A stretch of 64,000 nucleotides of DNA, taken from assembly GCF_002099425.1 (NCBI RefSeq), contig NW_018343982.1:5553501-5617500 (forward strand). The letters run 5' to 3'. Made by a program: the position numbers and the translations under genes. The notes below the pieces were generated by a model that was given only the letters and a program-made list of their open reading frames with translations, searched no databases and was not told the DNA's origin. This document shows, in pieces, positions 34,150 through 45,194 of this stretch (its first letter is position 1; each line of letters begins with the position of its first letter). The DNA is from Phascolarctos cinereus (taxonomy: Eukaryota > Chordata > Mammalia > Diprotodontia > Phascolarctidae).

Positions 34150-34385
34150 GACCTATGCTTAAAGCACTTTAGCAATTGTATAGGAATTGGATTGGAGGCA
34201 AGGAGAAAAATCAAGAGGCTAGTGCAAAAGTCAAGATAAGAGGTGGTGTAGAAATAAACTAGAGTGGTGGTTATGTGAATAGAGACAGATAGATGAGAGA
34301 GTGGTTGTGAAGATAGAAATGACCAGGTTTGGCAACTGAATGGATATAAAAGGTAAGAAGATAGAAGGATGATGTTGCCTTCATT
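34150..34385 (-). mobile_element. L2 LINE ORF2 fragment
   Basis: Antisense L2 phrases are visible: 'caaaagtcaagataagaggt', 'gtgaagatagaaatgaccag' and 'tttggcaactgaatggatat'. The element is decayed. Confidence 0.55.
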
Positions 34386-34714
34386 AGAAATAAGTTCAGA
34401 AGGTGGGTTTGGTGAGAAAGATTATGTAATAAAGCCTGCAGTGCATATTTGCAATCCATCCATGCCTGCTCATTCTATGCAACTTACTTTGTCCTACCCA
34501 AAATTAAAAGGGGAGGAGCATGGCTCTTACTCATTGGTCACTACTTTTTTTTTCCTGAACAAGAAACACCTACTGTAGCCAGAGGTAATATGGGTGAAGG
34601 AAATGGTTGGAGTTTTTTTTTTTTGACAGGGATGGGGGTGGGAGGTGGGACATTTTCCCAACAGCACCTGCATAGCTTCTTCTGTGAGTGTCCAGATGGG
34701 AATTAGTATAACTG

Positions 34715-34800
34715 GGTTAAAATTACCCTGTAGGAGCTTACTATCTTAATGGGGGAAGACAACACATAAAAGGAAGCTGAAATGGGGTAGGTAGTAGAAG
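34715..34800 (-). mobile_element. L2 LINE 3' scrap
   Basis: 'aggagcttactatcttaatg' followed by 'ggggaagacaacacataaaa', the reverse complement of the L2 3' region. Confidence 0.5.
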
Positions 34801-34844
34801 TAAAAGGTACCTGGGGGCAGTTTGGAGAGGAATGAGATGCAACT

Positions 34845-35312
34845 TGCCTGACTTCTTCTACCTTTCCAGTCTTCTTATATCTTACCCACCACTCCCCTGT
34901 TGTGTGATCCAGTGACATTGGCCTCCTTGCTTTGTTGTTGGCCTCACAAGACATTCTCTCTTCAGATTCTGTCCATTTTCACTGGCTATCTCCTGTGCCT
35001 GGAATTCTCTTCCTCCCCAACTTCACCTCTTGGCTTCCCTTGCCCCCTTCAAATGCCAGCTAAAATTCTACTTTCCGCAGGAAGCCTTTCCTGTTCCCTC
35101 TTAATTCTAGTGCTTACCCCCGTTGATTATCACCAGTTTATCCTGTATGAAAATTATTTGTACATAATTCTTTATATGTTTTCTCCCCCATTAGACGGTG
35201 TGAGCTCCTTGAGAGTGGGCACTGTTTGCCTTTCTTTATATCCCCAAGCTTAGCACAGTATCAGGCACATAGTAGGTAATTAATAAATGTTTATTGACTA
35301 ATTGACTTCAGA
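34845..35312 (+). mobile_element. L2 LINE 3' end
   Basis: A long L2 3' part: 'gtgcctggaattctcttcct', 'aaatgccagctaaaattcta', 'cccattagacggtgtgagct', 'ccttgagagtgggcactg' and the terminus 'aataaatgtttattgactaa'. Confidence 0.88.
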
Positions 35313-35600
35313 GGAGGTTCTAGGAGGAGGTATACTGAAGGAGAGGCCACCAGTGTGTGAAATTTAGACAACAGTAAGCTTCAGGATAATGAGTTAGGCA
35401 TGGTAGAGAAAGTCCAGAGTGCACCCCCTGGAGAGAAATGAGACATGGCTTGATTTGGGAACCCTCCTTAAATGGAGCTTTTGAAGGAAGATATCCAGTC
35501 TGAGCAAGAGGCTGTAAGGGTGGAGAATTCTTCCAGTGTTTGAATTCCAGGGCTAGAGTGAGCCTTAGGATAAAGAGGTGGGGCATAGTAGACGAAGTTT
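35313..35600. other. Repeat-like sequence, possible partial local duplication
   Basis: A segment near 35380-35440 ('aggataatgagttaggcatg') is loosely repeated near 35568-35628 ('aggataaagaggtggggcat'). It may be part of the minus-strand L2 to its right; I cannot place it in the element. Confidence 0.35.
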
Positions 35601-36395
35601 AGTGTACAATCTAGAAGGAATGAGGATCAGTTTGAAGGACTTTGAAAATCAAGTGGATGATATTGTACTTGATCCTAGAGGTAATAGGGAGCCATTGGAG
35701 TGGTTTGAATATGGTCAGATACCTGTATCTTAGGAACGTCAGTTTGATAGCAGGAGAGACTGGACTGGGGAGAGATTTGAGGCAAGAAGACCAACCCGGC
35801 TATTACAGTAGTCCAGAGGTGAGGTGATGAGAGCCTAAATCAGAATGGGCAGAGTGTTAGAGGACAGAAGGGAACATGTAGCAGAGCTGCCGTGAAGGGA
35901 GAATTGACAGGACTTAACAACAGATTGAATATTGGGTGTGGGGAGTGAGAGAGAGGAGTCAAGGATGACACCTGTGTTGTGAGTCTGGATTACTGAGAAG
36001 ACAGTAGCATTCAAAACCATTTGGGGAAAATATAGAAGAGGGGAGGGTTTTCTGGGAGGGATAATGAGTTCAATTTGGCATATGTGGAGTTTAAGATGTT
36101 TATAGGACTTCAGATCAAGATGTCCAGTAAGCAGTTAGAGATGAGACTGGAGTTCACCAGGGAGGTTAGGGCTGGATAAGTAGGTCACCAACACAGAGAT
36201 AAGGGAATCTACATGAGGTGATGAGATCACCAAGCAAAATAGTATAGAGGGAGAACAATGGAGAACTGAGGGCAGAAGACTGTGGGCATGATCTGGATGA
36301 AGATACAGCAAAGGAAATTTAGAAGCAATTGTAAGAAAGGTAGGAGGAGAATCAGGAAAGTAGTGTTGCAAAAACCTAGAGAGAAGAGAATATCA
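35600..36395 (-). mobile_element. L2 LINE ORF2, late RT region
   Basis: The minus strand encodes GVILDSSLSLPTPNIQSVVK, the conserved L2 segment following the RT palm (GV.LDSSLS...H). Antisense phrases such as 'attacagtagtccagaggtg' and 'gtccagtaagcagttagaga' are characteristic. It continues to about 36395. Confidence 0.75.
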
Positions 36396-36529
36396 AGAAG
36401 AAGAGGGTAATAGGTAATGTCAATACTGAATAATTCTAATATATTATACTAAACTTCTTGGGGAGAGGGGATCAAGCTAAACTTCTTTTCCCACCTTCCC
36501 CACTCATGTATAAGACTGAGCCACAAGAA

Positions 36530-36725
36530 GCATAGGCCTTAGATCTGGAAGGGATCTTTGAGATGCTCTAGCCCAATCTCTGCATTTTATGAAGGAGGAA
36601 AATGAGGCCTGGACGGGCAAAGTGACTTGTCTCAGCTCACAAATTATCAAATCGTAGAGCTGAGTGGGGTTCAGGTGCATGTCCTCAGATTAGAATCTCA
36701 TGCTGTTTTCACTACACTTCCCTGT
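36530..36725 (-). mobile_element. MIR3 SINE
   Basis: 'ttagatctggaagggatctt', 'gaaaatgaggcctggacggg', 'agtgacttgtctcagctcac', ending 'ttttcactacacttcc'. Confidence 0.8.
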
Positions 36726-36729
36726 CATT

Positions 36730-38000
36730 TACAGAACTTAATGTTTGTCTCAGGATGTATTGAGCCCTATTAGCTAAACTCTTTCATTTCCTTGTCTCTC
36801 TTCTACTTAGTTAGGGAAAGTTTTTGTGAAGTCACAAAAATGCATCATGAACTTGTTATCCTTATGCAGGACCAGGCTGATCTAGATATTATTCCAGTTT
36901 TAGTGTGGCTGCTTCTGAAGCAAGTCATCTAAAAGGTAAATATTTTTGACATGGTTAGCAATATAATTTTGAAATTTTAAGTTGGACATGTTTGGCTGCT
37001 GGGTTTTTTTTTTAATTTTTTTTTAAGCATAGAACATATTTAAACAGGAAAAAGTTCCTGTTGTCAATAACCAGAAAAGCATGAAGGTTGTGATACCACT
37101 TGAAAAGCGTATAGAACTCAGGACCTAATTTTCCATTATTTGCATGTTGCATTTAACTCATGCAAATATTTCATGAGTTACAGTAGAAAAGAAAAGGAAG
37201 AAATCATTATGTATCTTAGGATTAGTAGTGTCTTGCTCTGATTTTTGTGTGTGATGTTAAATTTTACTTATCAGCATAGACAATGCAACGTATTCCATCA
37301 ATTCCTTTTATTCATTTTAATTTTCAATTAAAAAGCTTTGTACTGATTTGGTCTGATGCTTTAGAAGAAAATGTTCTGCTGTGACATTTTGTCTTGACAG
37401 CAATTTTAGAAGGCAATTTTCAAGAAAATTTCTACAATATGGCCTTTCTGAGAAGCTGAAAAGTTCATTGTTATGGTTAGAGTCCAAATCAAATGTAATT
37501 GCTTTTCATTTAACTGTTAAATTAAGTAATGTCTTTAGAGATATCTATTATTTTAATAATTTTAAATAGAAATAGATGTAAGACCAAGATAGTTTCTTTA
37601 AAACTAAAAGGACTTTGAATCCAATTTCTTTTTTTTCCAATTTCTTTTTAAAATGACTTAACATATTTGGGAATTGGCCGAGTTTGATGATGAAAGTTTT
37701 GATGTTAAATTCCTTGTAAGTTAACTTAGATGAAAGCCATATTACTTTTAAGCTAATTGATTTTATTCTGTTTATTATTCTGTGGTTTTGTTCTATAGAG
37801 AATATGTAAAACCAGAATTAAGGGAAATCCTTAATGGAAATTTCTATTTTTTCAATTTAATGTAAGTAGAATAAATTGATTTTTAAAAATTTCCATCAGA
37901 TATTCTAACAAGCAACTTATAAATAGGTCCCCAAATTGCTATCTACTCAGTCCAGTTTTATACATAAATTTGGAGAATTTTAGGTCTTGAATGAATGAAT
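36730..38000. other. Intronic sequence, no repeat recognised
   Basis: AT-rich and apparently single-copy. A 67-bp segment at about 36866-36932 is bounded by AG and GT but has weak flanking signals; see the rejected list. Confidence 0.4.
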
Positions 38001-38004
38001 TACA

Positions 38005-38092
38005 GGTCATTCATTCTGATCCAGTCATTTTATAGATAAGGAAACTGAGGCTTAGAGCAGGGAAATGACTTGTCTAAGGTCAGTTTGTGACC
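38005..38092 (-). mobile_element. MIR3 SINE fragment
   Basis: 'agataaggaaactgaggctt' and 'gaaatgacttgtctaaggtc', the reverse complement of the MIR3 core. Confidence 0.65.
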
Positions 38093-38333
38093 TTTTTTCA
38101 ATGACTCTTTATGATGAGACTTGATCTGAATGAGAATCATCCACCTCTGATGCATCCATAACCAACAGGGAAATATAATTATTATTGTACTAAGATAGAA
38201 AATTTTTCTACCATAGATGTTTAGGGCAAGAAGTTTTCTCTTTATTTTTCTGGTTCTTATATAGATAGAAACTTTCTATAGAGCAATACTGTTAAACTAA
38301 AATAGAAAAGGAGACCACTAATAATCTGTACAT

Positions 38334-38571
38334 TGGGGCAGGTAGGTGGTGTAGTGGATAAAGCACAGGGCCTGGAGTCAGGAAGACTTGAGCTCAAATC
38401 CAATCTCAGATACTTACTAGCTATGTGACCTGGAGAAGTCATTTAGCTCTGTTTGCCTCCATTTCCTCATCTGTAAAATGAGATGGGGAAGGAAATGGAA
38501 AACCATTGCCAAGAAAACCCCAGATGGGGTCACAAAGAGTCAGATACAACTGAAAAATGACTAAACAACAA
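38334..38571 (+). mobile_element. MAR1-type long CORE-SINE with target duplication
   Basis: 'ggggcaggtaggtggtgtag' head, 'ctcatctgtaaaatgagatg' middle, and the RTE-like tail 'gatggggtcacaaagagtca' with (ACA)n. The flanking AATCTGTACAT occurs at about 38322-38332 and 38571-38581. Confidence 0.93.
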
Positions 38572-38788
38572 TCTGTACATAAGAATCCTTGTGGGCTGCA
38601 TATTTATTTAATTTTAAAAGGTAACATTACCTGTTTTATTGCATTTTTTATTAAATATTTCCCCATTATAGTTTAATCTGGTTTTAGCTGTATTGAGAAT
38701 GTTGCCAGTATAAGATACGTAGTGTATAGGGAGTGTATTTGACACCAGAGTGTAATTTGAAAGTTGTCACATTTCCCATTCCCCTCTA

Positions 38789-38998
38789 GGAGGAAGGAAG
38801 TGAGGGAGGGAGGGAAGGAGAGGGTGTGAAAGGGGGAGAAGAAAAGGAGAGGGAAAGAAGGGAAGGAGAAAGGTAAGGAAAGGGAGGGAGGGGAGAGTGA
38901 GAATGAGAGAGAAGAGAGAAGAAGAAAGAATAGAAAGGAAGGAGGGAGCACCAGAGAGAGGGAAACAGAAAGGAAGGAAAGAAGGAAGAAACAAATGA
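38789..38998 (+). repeat. Polypurine (GGAA/GGGA/GAGA)n tract
   Basis: About 210 bp almost entirely of A and G on the plus strand with few interruptions. Three overlapping minus-strand open frames through it (Ser/Pro/Phe/Leu-rich) are composition artefacts. Confidence 0.95.
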
Positions 38999-39078
38999 TG
39001 AAATAAATGAATTTGCCTGCCCCTTCCTCATTGGTCTGCCACTTACATGAAACTCTACCAATAGTTTATTTACTTTGG

Positions 39079-39242
39079 GTTTTTTGTTTGGTTGGTTTGG
39101 TTTTTAGGCAATTGGGGTTAAGTGACTTGCCCAGGGTCACACAGCTAGTAAGTGTCAAGTGTTTGGTCTGAGGCTGGATTTGAACTCTAGTCCTCCTGAC
39201 TTCAGGGCCAGTGCACTATCCGCTGAGCCACCTAGCTGCCCC
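39079..39242 (-). mobile_element. CORE-SINE (WSINE1 group) with 17-bp target duplication
   Basis: A GT/T-rich start, 'ggcaattggggttaagtgac' to 'ccacctagctgcccc'. It is flanked by TAGTTTATTTACTTTGG at 39062-39078 and 39243-39259. Confidence 0.95.
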
Positions 39243-39259
39243 TAGTTTATTTACTTTGG

Positions 39260-39755
39260 AATAAGATACTTCTTTTTCACTCTTAAAATAAAAATGCCTC
39301 TGGAAGGGCAATAATTATATTTTAGACCACTTTCTTCCTTTTGTCGCAGATAGTGGAAAAGCATATCTTAGATGGAATGGAAGCTTTCGAAGGGTGACAA
39401 GGAGAGTGATTATTTTAGAAGGATGGGTGAGGTGGGAAGTAAATTTTAGAGGTAAATTTTCCTTGTTCATGATTTTACTTAGAGCCAATGTTATTTTTAT
39501 TTAACTAGAAAATGTTGGTAAGCCCCATACTCCCATTCCTTGGGCATTCTAGTCAATATAGGTTTGTCGTAATATACCTATTGTACAAATGGTTGGAGAA
39601 TTTTGGGAAACAGTTCAAGCGGTTCATTGCTCAGCTATTTAATGTGATGTTTTTGTTATGTTAATTGTATTTCAAATAGATGTTTTATTTAACTTAATTT
39701 ATCAAGTAAAATAGCATTTGTAAATGTTTCTAAAAGTTATAATTGCCTAATAAGT
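39260..39755. other. Intronic sequence, nothing recognised
   Basis: No repeat family or exon is recognised. Confidence 0.4.
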
Positions 39756-40075
39756 AACAGATTTCAAGACCTAATTCAAATGCCATTTCCCTTATGAAAT
39801 CTTCCTTGATTTCTCACCTTCTCTGGTGGAAGTTATTTTTTCCCCCTTAGTCTGATTGTTTCTCACACTTCACATGGTACTTAGTACTTGTCAAGCATCT
39901 ATTATTTTTTTTGTGCAAAAAGTAAGTTATGTCTTTATATAACATTCTCCCTACTAAATTGCAAACTCCAAGAGAGAAGGGATTTTTTGCATTATTTTTC
40001 TTTTGGGTCCTAGTGCCTAGAAGAGTGCTCTACAGAAATAAGTATATAACAAATGTTTGCTGAATTGGAAACCAC
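39755..40075 (+). mobile_element. L2 LINE 3' end
   Basis: 'atgaaatcttccttgatttc' early, then 'attgcaaactccaagagaga' and 'agtgcctagaagagtgctct', ending 'caaatgtttgctgaattgg'. Confidence 0.75.
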
Positions 40076-40209
40076 TTTATTTGTCTTCTCTCATCTTTCC
40101 TTCTTGAATTTACTTCAGTGCTTAAACATCCAAGCAGATAGAAACCTCTCTACCCTTTAGAAGTAAGTTTTCTGAGTTACTGTGGTAGAAAATAATTTAC
40201 CACCTGATG

Positions 40210-41255
40210 GCTGTCCTTCTGATTCTGAGTCTTCTCATACTAATCCTTCTTTATCTCTGCAGCATTTGGAATTGTTCACCACTTTCTCTCCCCTGAATTT
40301 TCATGACACTCTCTAACCCTTCTTTTCTCTATATTCTTTCACTTAGTGACATCACAGCTACCAGGGGTTAGATTATCTGCATGCAAATGACTTCCAGATC
40401 TATACATCTAGGTCCTAGTCTCTGTCTAAGCCCTAGTCTCTGTCTTTCACTCCAGTCCCACATCAGCTGCCTATTTAAAACTGGATGTCCTGTAATACAT
40501 CTCAAATTTAACATGTCCAGAACAGAGAATCCTCCCTTTTTCTGAAATTCACTGTTATTATCTATGGCACCACCATTTTTCTGATCACCCAGGTTCTCCA
40601 TTTCGGTGTCAGCATCATACCGGGCTTCTTAGTTTCACTCATCCAACTCATATCAATATTTGCCAAATCTTGGGTCAACTAGGTGGCGAAATGGATAGAG
40701 CACCAGCCCTGAAATCAGGAGGACCTGAGTTCAAATCTAGCCTCAGATCAAACACTTGACACTTACTAGCTGTGTGACCCTGGGCAAGTCACTTAACCCC
40801 AATTGCCTAAAAATAAAAAAAAAATTTAAAAAATATATCTGCCAAATGTTGTCATTCCTATTTCTACAACATCCGTCATATGCCTTCCCTTCTCTTTACT
40901 CTCTTAGTTATCCCCATAGATTAGGTCCTTATTGCCTCTTACTTGGACTATTACAGCAGCCCCCTGTTTAGTCTCCCTCCCTCAAGTTTCTCCCCATTCC
41001 AATCCAACCACACAGCCACCAAAATGATTTTCTTAAAGTATAGGCCTGACCATGTCAACCTTCCCTCCATTCAGCAAATTCTAGTAGCTCTCTATTATCT
41101 CTAGCATCAAATATAAACTGCTCTGATTGGCTATTAAAGCTTTTCACAACCTGCTATTGCCTATTGCTCCAGTCTTCATATACAGTCCTCCCCTCCATGT
41201 ACTGTATGGTTCAACTATATTGACTTACTTGTCATATACAACACACTATCTCCTG
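40210..41255 (+). mobile_element. L2 LINE ORF2 3' part (first of a tandem pair), split by a SINE
   Basis: L2 phrases in order: 'catctcaaatttaacatgtc', 'ggcaccaccatttttctgat', [SINE], 'gcctcttacttggactatta', 'aaagtataggcctgaccatg' and 'ctattaaagcttttcacaac'. It stops at about 41255 without an L2 3' end. Confidence 0.8.
40672..40836 (+). mobile_element. CORE-SINE (WSINE1 group) inserted in L2
   Basis: 'tcaactaggtggcgaaatgg' to 'ttaaccccaattgcctaaa' and an A-rich tail. Diverged flanks ATTTGCCAAATCTT (before) and ATCTGCCAAATGTT (after) are the target duplication within the L2. Confidence 0.9.
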
Positions 41256-42195
41256 ATTCTGGATATCCTAGAGACATCTTAAACTCAGCATGTCCAAAAC
41301 TGAATGTACCTGTAGCCCTAAACCCTCCACTTTTCCAAACGTACCTATTTCTGTCAAAGAAACCACCATCCTTCCAGGTTTATGATTTCAGAATTATCTT
41401 CAGTTCCTCACACTCTTTTATTTCACATATCTAATTAGTTGCCAAATTTTTGCTGATTTTACCTTCATAACGTCTCTTGCCTCTGACCCCTTTTCTCCAC
41501 TACCATAGTTCAGGGACTTCATAAACTTTCACATAGGTTATTATAACAGCCTGCCTTAAGACTCTCCCCATTCTAGTCCATGTTATCCACTGCTGTCAAT
41601 GTCATTTTCCTCAACATAGATCTGACCCTGTGGCTCCTCTAGTCATTCACTTCCAGTGCCTTCTTATTGCCTCTAGAATATAATATAAGCTCTTTTGTTC
41701 AGCTCTTAACGCCCTGCACAACCTGGCTTCTACCCATCTTTTTGGTCTTCTTGGATGCTACTCCTTCTGTACTTCTCAGTCCAGCCCAACTGGCCTTCTC
41801 TAGATTTCTCACACACAATGCTCTTCTTTTTGCTCTCTATGCCTTTGCCCTGGCCATCACACATGACTGGAATTTACTGCTTTCTTATGTCCACCTCAGG
41901 CCCTTTCTTTGTTTAAAGATACAGTTTAAGCACCATCTTCTGTATGAAACCTTTCCTGCTTCTCTGAAATGATGGTACTCTTCCTCCTTAAACTAGCATA
42001 TATTTAACTGCTCTGTTTATATGGGTATTTATTAACTTTAGATTTTTGCTTAATATATTTTATATGTTCCCCTCTCCCTCAGTCATTAAAACGTTAACTC
42101 TTTTCAAGTAAGCATTGTTTCCTTGTACTTGAATCCCAGCACCTAGCAAAGTGCCTTGGGTGTAGTAGGTGCTCCATAAATATTCATTGATCTGT
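41256..42195 (+). mobile_element. L2 LINE 3' part with terminus (second of the pair)
   Basis: It restarts at an upstream L2 position ('catcttaaactcagcatgtc', equivalent to 40497 in the first copy) and runs to a full 3' end: 'ccagcacctagcaaagtgcc', 'gtgctccataaatattcatt'. The 101-codon frame at 41667-41972 is an L2 shadow. Confidence 0.85.
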
Positions 42196-42204
42196 GTCTT
42201 ACCG

Positions 42205-42705
42205 ATGCCTGTCTCCTAGGCTCATCTCCTTCCTCATTTTAACCTCCTAGAATCTTATTTCCTTCAGGACCCAGCTCAAGCACCACCTTCTACATGAAGC
42301 CTTCACCATTCCTGCCAGCTGCTAGTGTCCTTCCTTGTGAAACAAATCTTGTATTCATTTGGTATATAGTCTGTATTTACTTATCTAGGTACATGGCTCT
42401 CCAATGTAATGTAAGCTTTTTTGAGGGAAAGGACTCTTTTATATTTATATATTTATAAATAATAATATAAAATATAATAAACATAAATATTATAATAAGA
42501 TATAATATATTCAGATTTAATATATTTATATTATACAATACATATATTAATACATAATATGTGATATATTTATTACATATAAAAATAAAATATATAAAAT
42601 ATAATAAAATAATGGAAATATATTTATACCCCCATTATTTGGCAGGGTGCTTGACTCAGAACAAGCACTTCATGTTTATTAGTTCGTTGATTGGTTAACT
42701 TGACT
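42205..42705 (+). mobile_element. L2 LINE 3' end with internal AT-rich expansion
   Basis: 'ctcaagcaccaccttctaca', 'tgaagccttcaccattcctg' and 'gagggaaaggactc' are followed by about 190 bp of AT-only repeat (42437-42628). The L2 tail 'ggcagggtgcttgactcaga' to 'gttgattggttaacttgact' then resumes. This is the third L2 tail in the same orientation within 3 kb. Confidence 0.78.
42437..42628. repeat. AT-only low-complexity expansion inside L2
   Basis: An irregular (TAATA/ATAT)n stretch of about 190 bp separates two otherwise contiguous blocks of one L2 3' end, so it grew or inserted after the L2 landed. Confidence 0.85.
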
Positions 42706-42939
42706 GATCCTCAAAGAACACAAATGGTAGTTCATTACTAGGCCTTTACTTGAAACCTGGGGGCCATCTGCAATCATCCTGATCTATATTTTGGCATTGG
42801 ACCTTGATGGCTCCAGAGGAGAGTGTGAGGCTGGTGACTTTGCACAGCCTTCCTTCACTTAAATCCAATTCATTTGCAAGTCATAACATCTCCTTCCTGA
42901 TGTCATGGTCCTCTTTGAGCACGAAAGACAAACAACAAC
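42690..42939 (+). mobile_element. Unnamed ~250-bp retroposon-like repeat, copy 2
   Basis: This is the same repeat as 23598-23850, here in sense orientation. It shares blocks such as 'gtgaggctggtgactttgca', 'cacttaaatccaattcattt' and 'ctgatgtcatggtcctcttt', ending 'acaaacaacaac'. It abuts a MIR (42939-43100). No coding capacity. The 3' tail resembles the LINE relics at 25.9 and 58.0 kb. Confidence 0.75.
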
Positions 42940-43100
42940 GACCCTGGGCAAGTCACTGAATCTCTCTGCCTCAACTTCCTCAGTGGAAAATGAGGATAAT
43001 AATAGCAACTACCTCCCAGAGTATGTGAAGAGCATATGAGATAATATTTGTAAAGCTTTTAGTATAGTACATGGCACATACTAAGTGCTGAATTTTTGTT
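42939..43100 (+). mobile_element. MIR SINE, 3' two-thirds
   Basis: 'accctgggcaagtcactgaa', 'tggaaaatgaggataataat' and 'agtacatggcacatactaag', MIR in sense order. Its head is missing where the preceding repeat joins. Confidence 0.85.
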
Positions 43101-43614
43101 CCCTTCCTTTTCCCCACTCTTTAATGAAATAATCATTGTAAAAAAAGACCAAACAAAAAGCCAGACACAGTCCTCTCCTAAACAACTTTAACATAGATAA
43201 TTCATTGACAGGCATGGTTCTAAACTTTTTATGGAATTCAGAATATTTTCAAAGTCTAATTTAGGAGCTTTCTGAAAAAAAGAAGACTCAAGGCTCTGGA
43301 AGAAAAATCTCAAAAATTAGTTATGATTTTTCTGTAGGCAAAAATTTGTTAATTAAATGACATTATAAACTTTTGGTTTTTGATTAAACATGTCAATTGC
43401 TACAAGAATTCAAGGTCTAATCATTAAAATATTCTGCTGTACATAGTATATGTACTATCTGCATTATACCTCAACTGAGGAATGAGTACTTGGCAAATAA
43501 TAATTATTAGTTATAGATGACTACTAAAAAATTACAACTGCAAAAGTCAGTTATTTAGCAATATGAGAATATTACAATCCCTGTGTTAACTGGGAGGAAG
43601 GGAAAGGAGCAAAG
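43101..43614. other. Intronic sequence, nothing recognised
   Basis: No repeat family or exon is recognised. Confidence 0.4.
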
Positions 43615-43870
43615 GGAATAAAAGCATTTATATAGCACCTACTATGTTCTAGACAATGTGCTAAGTGCTTTTACAAATATCTCATTTGAGCAACTCTGTG
43701 TATCTGATGCTTATTATCCCTATTTTTTTTTCAGTTGAGGGAAGTTAGGCAACAAAGGCTAAGTGACTTGCCCAGGGTCATACAGCTGGTAAGTATCTGA
43801 GGCCAGATTTGAACTCAAGTCTCCCTGACTCTGGGCCCAGCATTTTAACCACCACGCCATCAGCTTCCTA
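43615..43870 (-). mobile_element. MIR SINE, near full length
   Basis: 'aagcatttatatagcaccta', 'ctatgttctagacaatgtgc', 'gctaagtgacttgcccaggg', 'gaggccagatttgaactcaa', ending 'ccaccacgccatcagcttcc'. Confidence 0.88.
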
Positions 43871-44189
43871 TTTCAGATAAGCAAGCACACTGACCACCTT
43901 TTAGTACAGGCAAAGATTTTACTTACACTAGTTCTGTTACGACAAGAAGAAATAATATTTCCTACTGAGTATTTTCTCACTCAAGTCTGGAATCAAATAA
44001 TTGGTTTTAGTAGTGTGGCAACTCTGTATAAAATACAAGCTAGGAAATATTCATGGAGTCACCTCTAATGTCTCACCTCCCAAAAGCTATATTAAGATCT
44101 GATCTGTGAGCTCAGAATGCTTTAATATTGAACATGTGCCTTTCTGACTGTTTTCTTTATGGCAATGCATGTATTCCATACACAGAAAA

Positions 44190-44448
44190 ATTCCCCACAG
44201 GAAGTCAACTCCCCAAGTTTTGAAAAATCTGCTGTATTTGCAGTCTTTTACAAATAGAAGACAACTTCTCCAGTTTGCTGTATTTAGAATAGGAAGAAAA
44301 CGAAATCAGCAGAAAGAAATCTGAAGACACCATAGAATCTAAGGAATCCATAGAAAACTGCAAAGTATCCATGAAATACATTGAGAAGATACTGGTACTA
44401 CTTTCCAAAATGAATCACTCCTTCAATAAGCTGGTGGTAGTTTAAGAA
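44190..44448 (+). pseudogene. Possible degraded coding remnant, unidentified
   Basis: The plus strand has coding-like stretches in shifting frames. About 44188-44258 encodes QKNSPQEVNSPSFEKSAVFA. Then 44297-44445 encodes a 50-residue frame ending in a stop, including ENEISRKKSEDTIESKESIE and VSMKYIEKILVLLSKMNHSF. It is lysine/serine/glutamate-rich with a helical look, unlike the repeats around it. I do not recognise the protein. It could be the 3' end of an old processed pseudogene, or chance in AT-rich DNA. No poly-A tail or flanking duplication is clear. Confidence 0.25.
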
Positions 44449-44554
44449 GGTGATGACTGCTGTACTAAGGATATCAGGCCCTGTAAAAATAACTTGTTCA
44501 GGAAAAAAATTTGATAATTGCAGAACACAAATAATAGAATGTTTAAGCAGAATC

Positions 44555-44655
44555 TATTCTAATATCTTTATTTCACAGATATGAGACCTAAAGCCAAAAA
44601 ATAGTGACCAAAAGTCACATGGCTAAGTAACAGAGGCAGAACCAACATTCACCTC
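44555..44655 (-). mobile_element. MIR SINE fragment
   Basis: 'atttcacagatatgagacct', 'ccaaaagtcacatggctaag' and 'aacagaggcagaacc', the reverse complement of the MIR core. Confidence 0.6.
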
Positions 44656-44944
44656 CTTTTTATAGTATTGAACAAAGTATGACTGAATATATAAACCTGC
44701 TATTGTAATAAATTAAAACATACAAAATGAACCTGACACATAGTTAATGATGCACATAATCATTACACTGTGTGATAATGAGACATGACTAATCAATCTT
44801 ACATAGCTAAAGCAATTTAATAGTTTCTCTGTACCATCTATAATGAAAATCAATATTGGCAATTTTCTTGGATAACTTGTTATGTTTCATATCTTTAATA
44901 ACAGCACACTCACACTATTCTGGAGTTCTCTTGATCTAACCACC

Positions 44945-45187
44945 CATTGTTTTGTTCTGTTGTTTGAGTCATTTCCCAATTCTTTGTGACCCTATTTAGG
45001 ACTTTGTTGGCAAAGATACTAGAGAGTTTGCCATTTTCTTCTCCAGCTCTTTATAGATGAGGAAACTGAGGCAAAGAAAGTGAGTTGTCCAGGGTCACAT
45101 AGCTAGTAAGTATCTGAGGTGGGATTTGAACTCAGGTCTTCCCAACTCCAGGCCTGATGTTCTATCCCCTGTGCCACTAGCAGCCCC
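44945..45187 (-). mobile_element. MAR1-type long CORE-SINE
   Basis: The RTE-like tail comes first ('gtttgagtcatttcccaatt', 'ctttgtgaccctatttagga'), then 'gaggaaactgaggcaaagaa', 'gtccagggtcacatagctag' and the head 'ctgtgccactagcagcccc'. Confidence 0.9.
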
Positions 45188-45194
45188 AGAAGTT

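Noticed and set aside
36866-36932. 67-bp AG...GT-bounded segment as an exon
   Set aside because: Acceptor pyrimidine tract is short, donor (GTAAAT) is weak, and the encoded peptide is not recognisable.
38673-39061. Three overlapping Ser/Pro/Phe/Leu-rich minus frames
   Set aside because: Products of the polypurine tract read on its pyrimidine strand.
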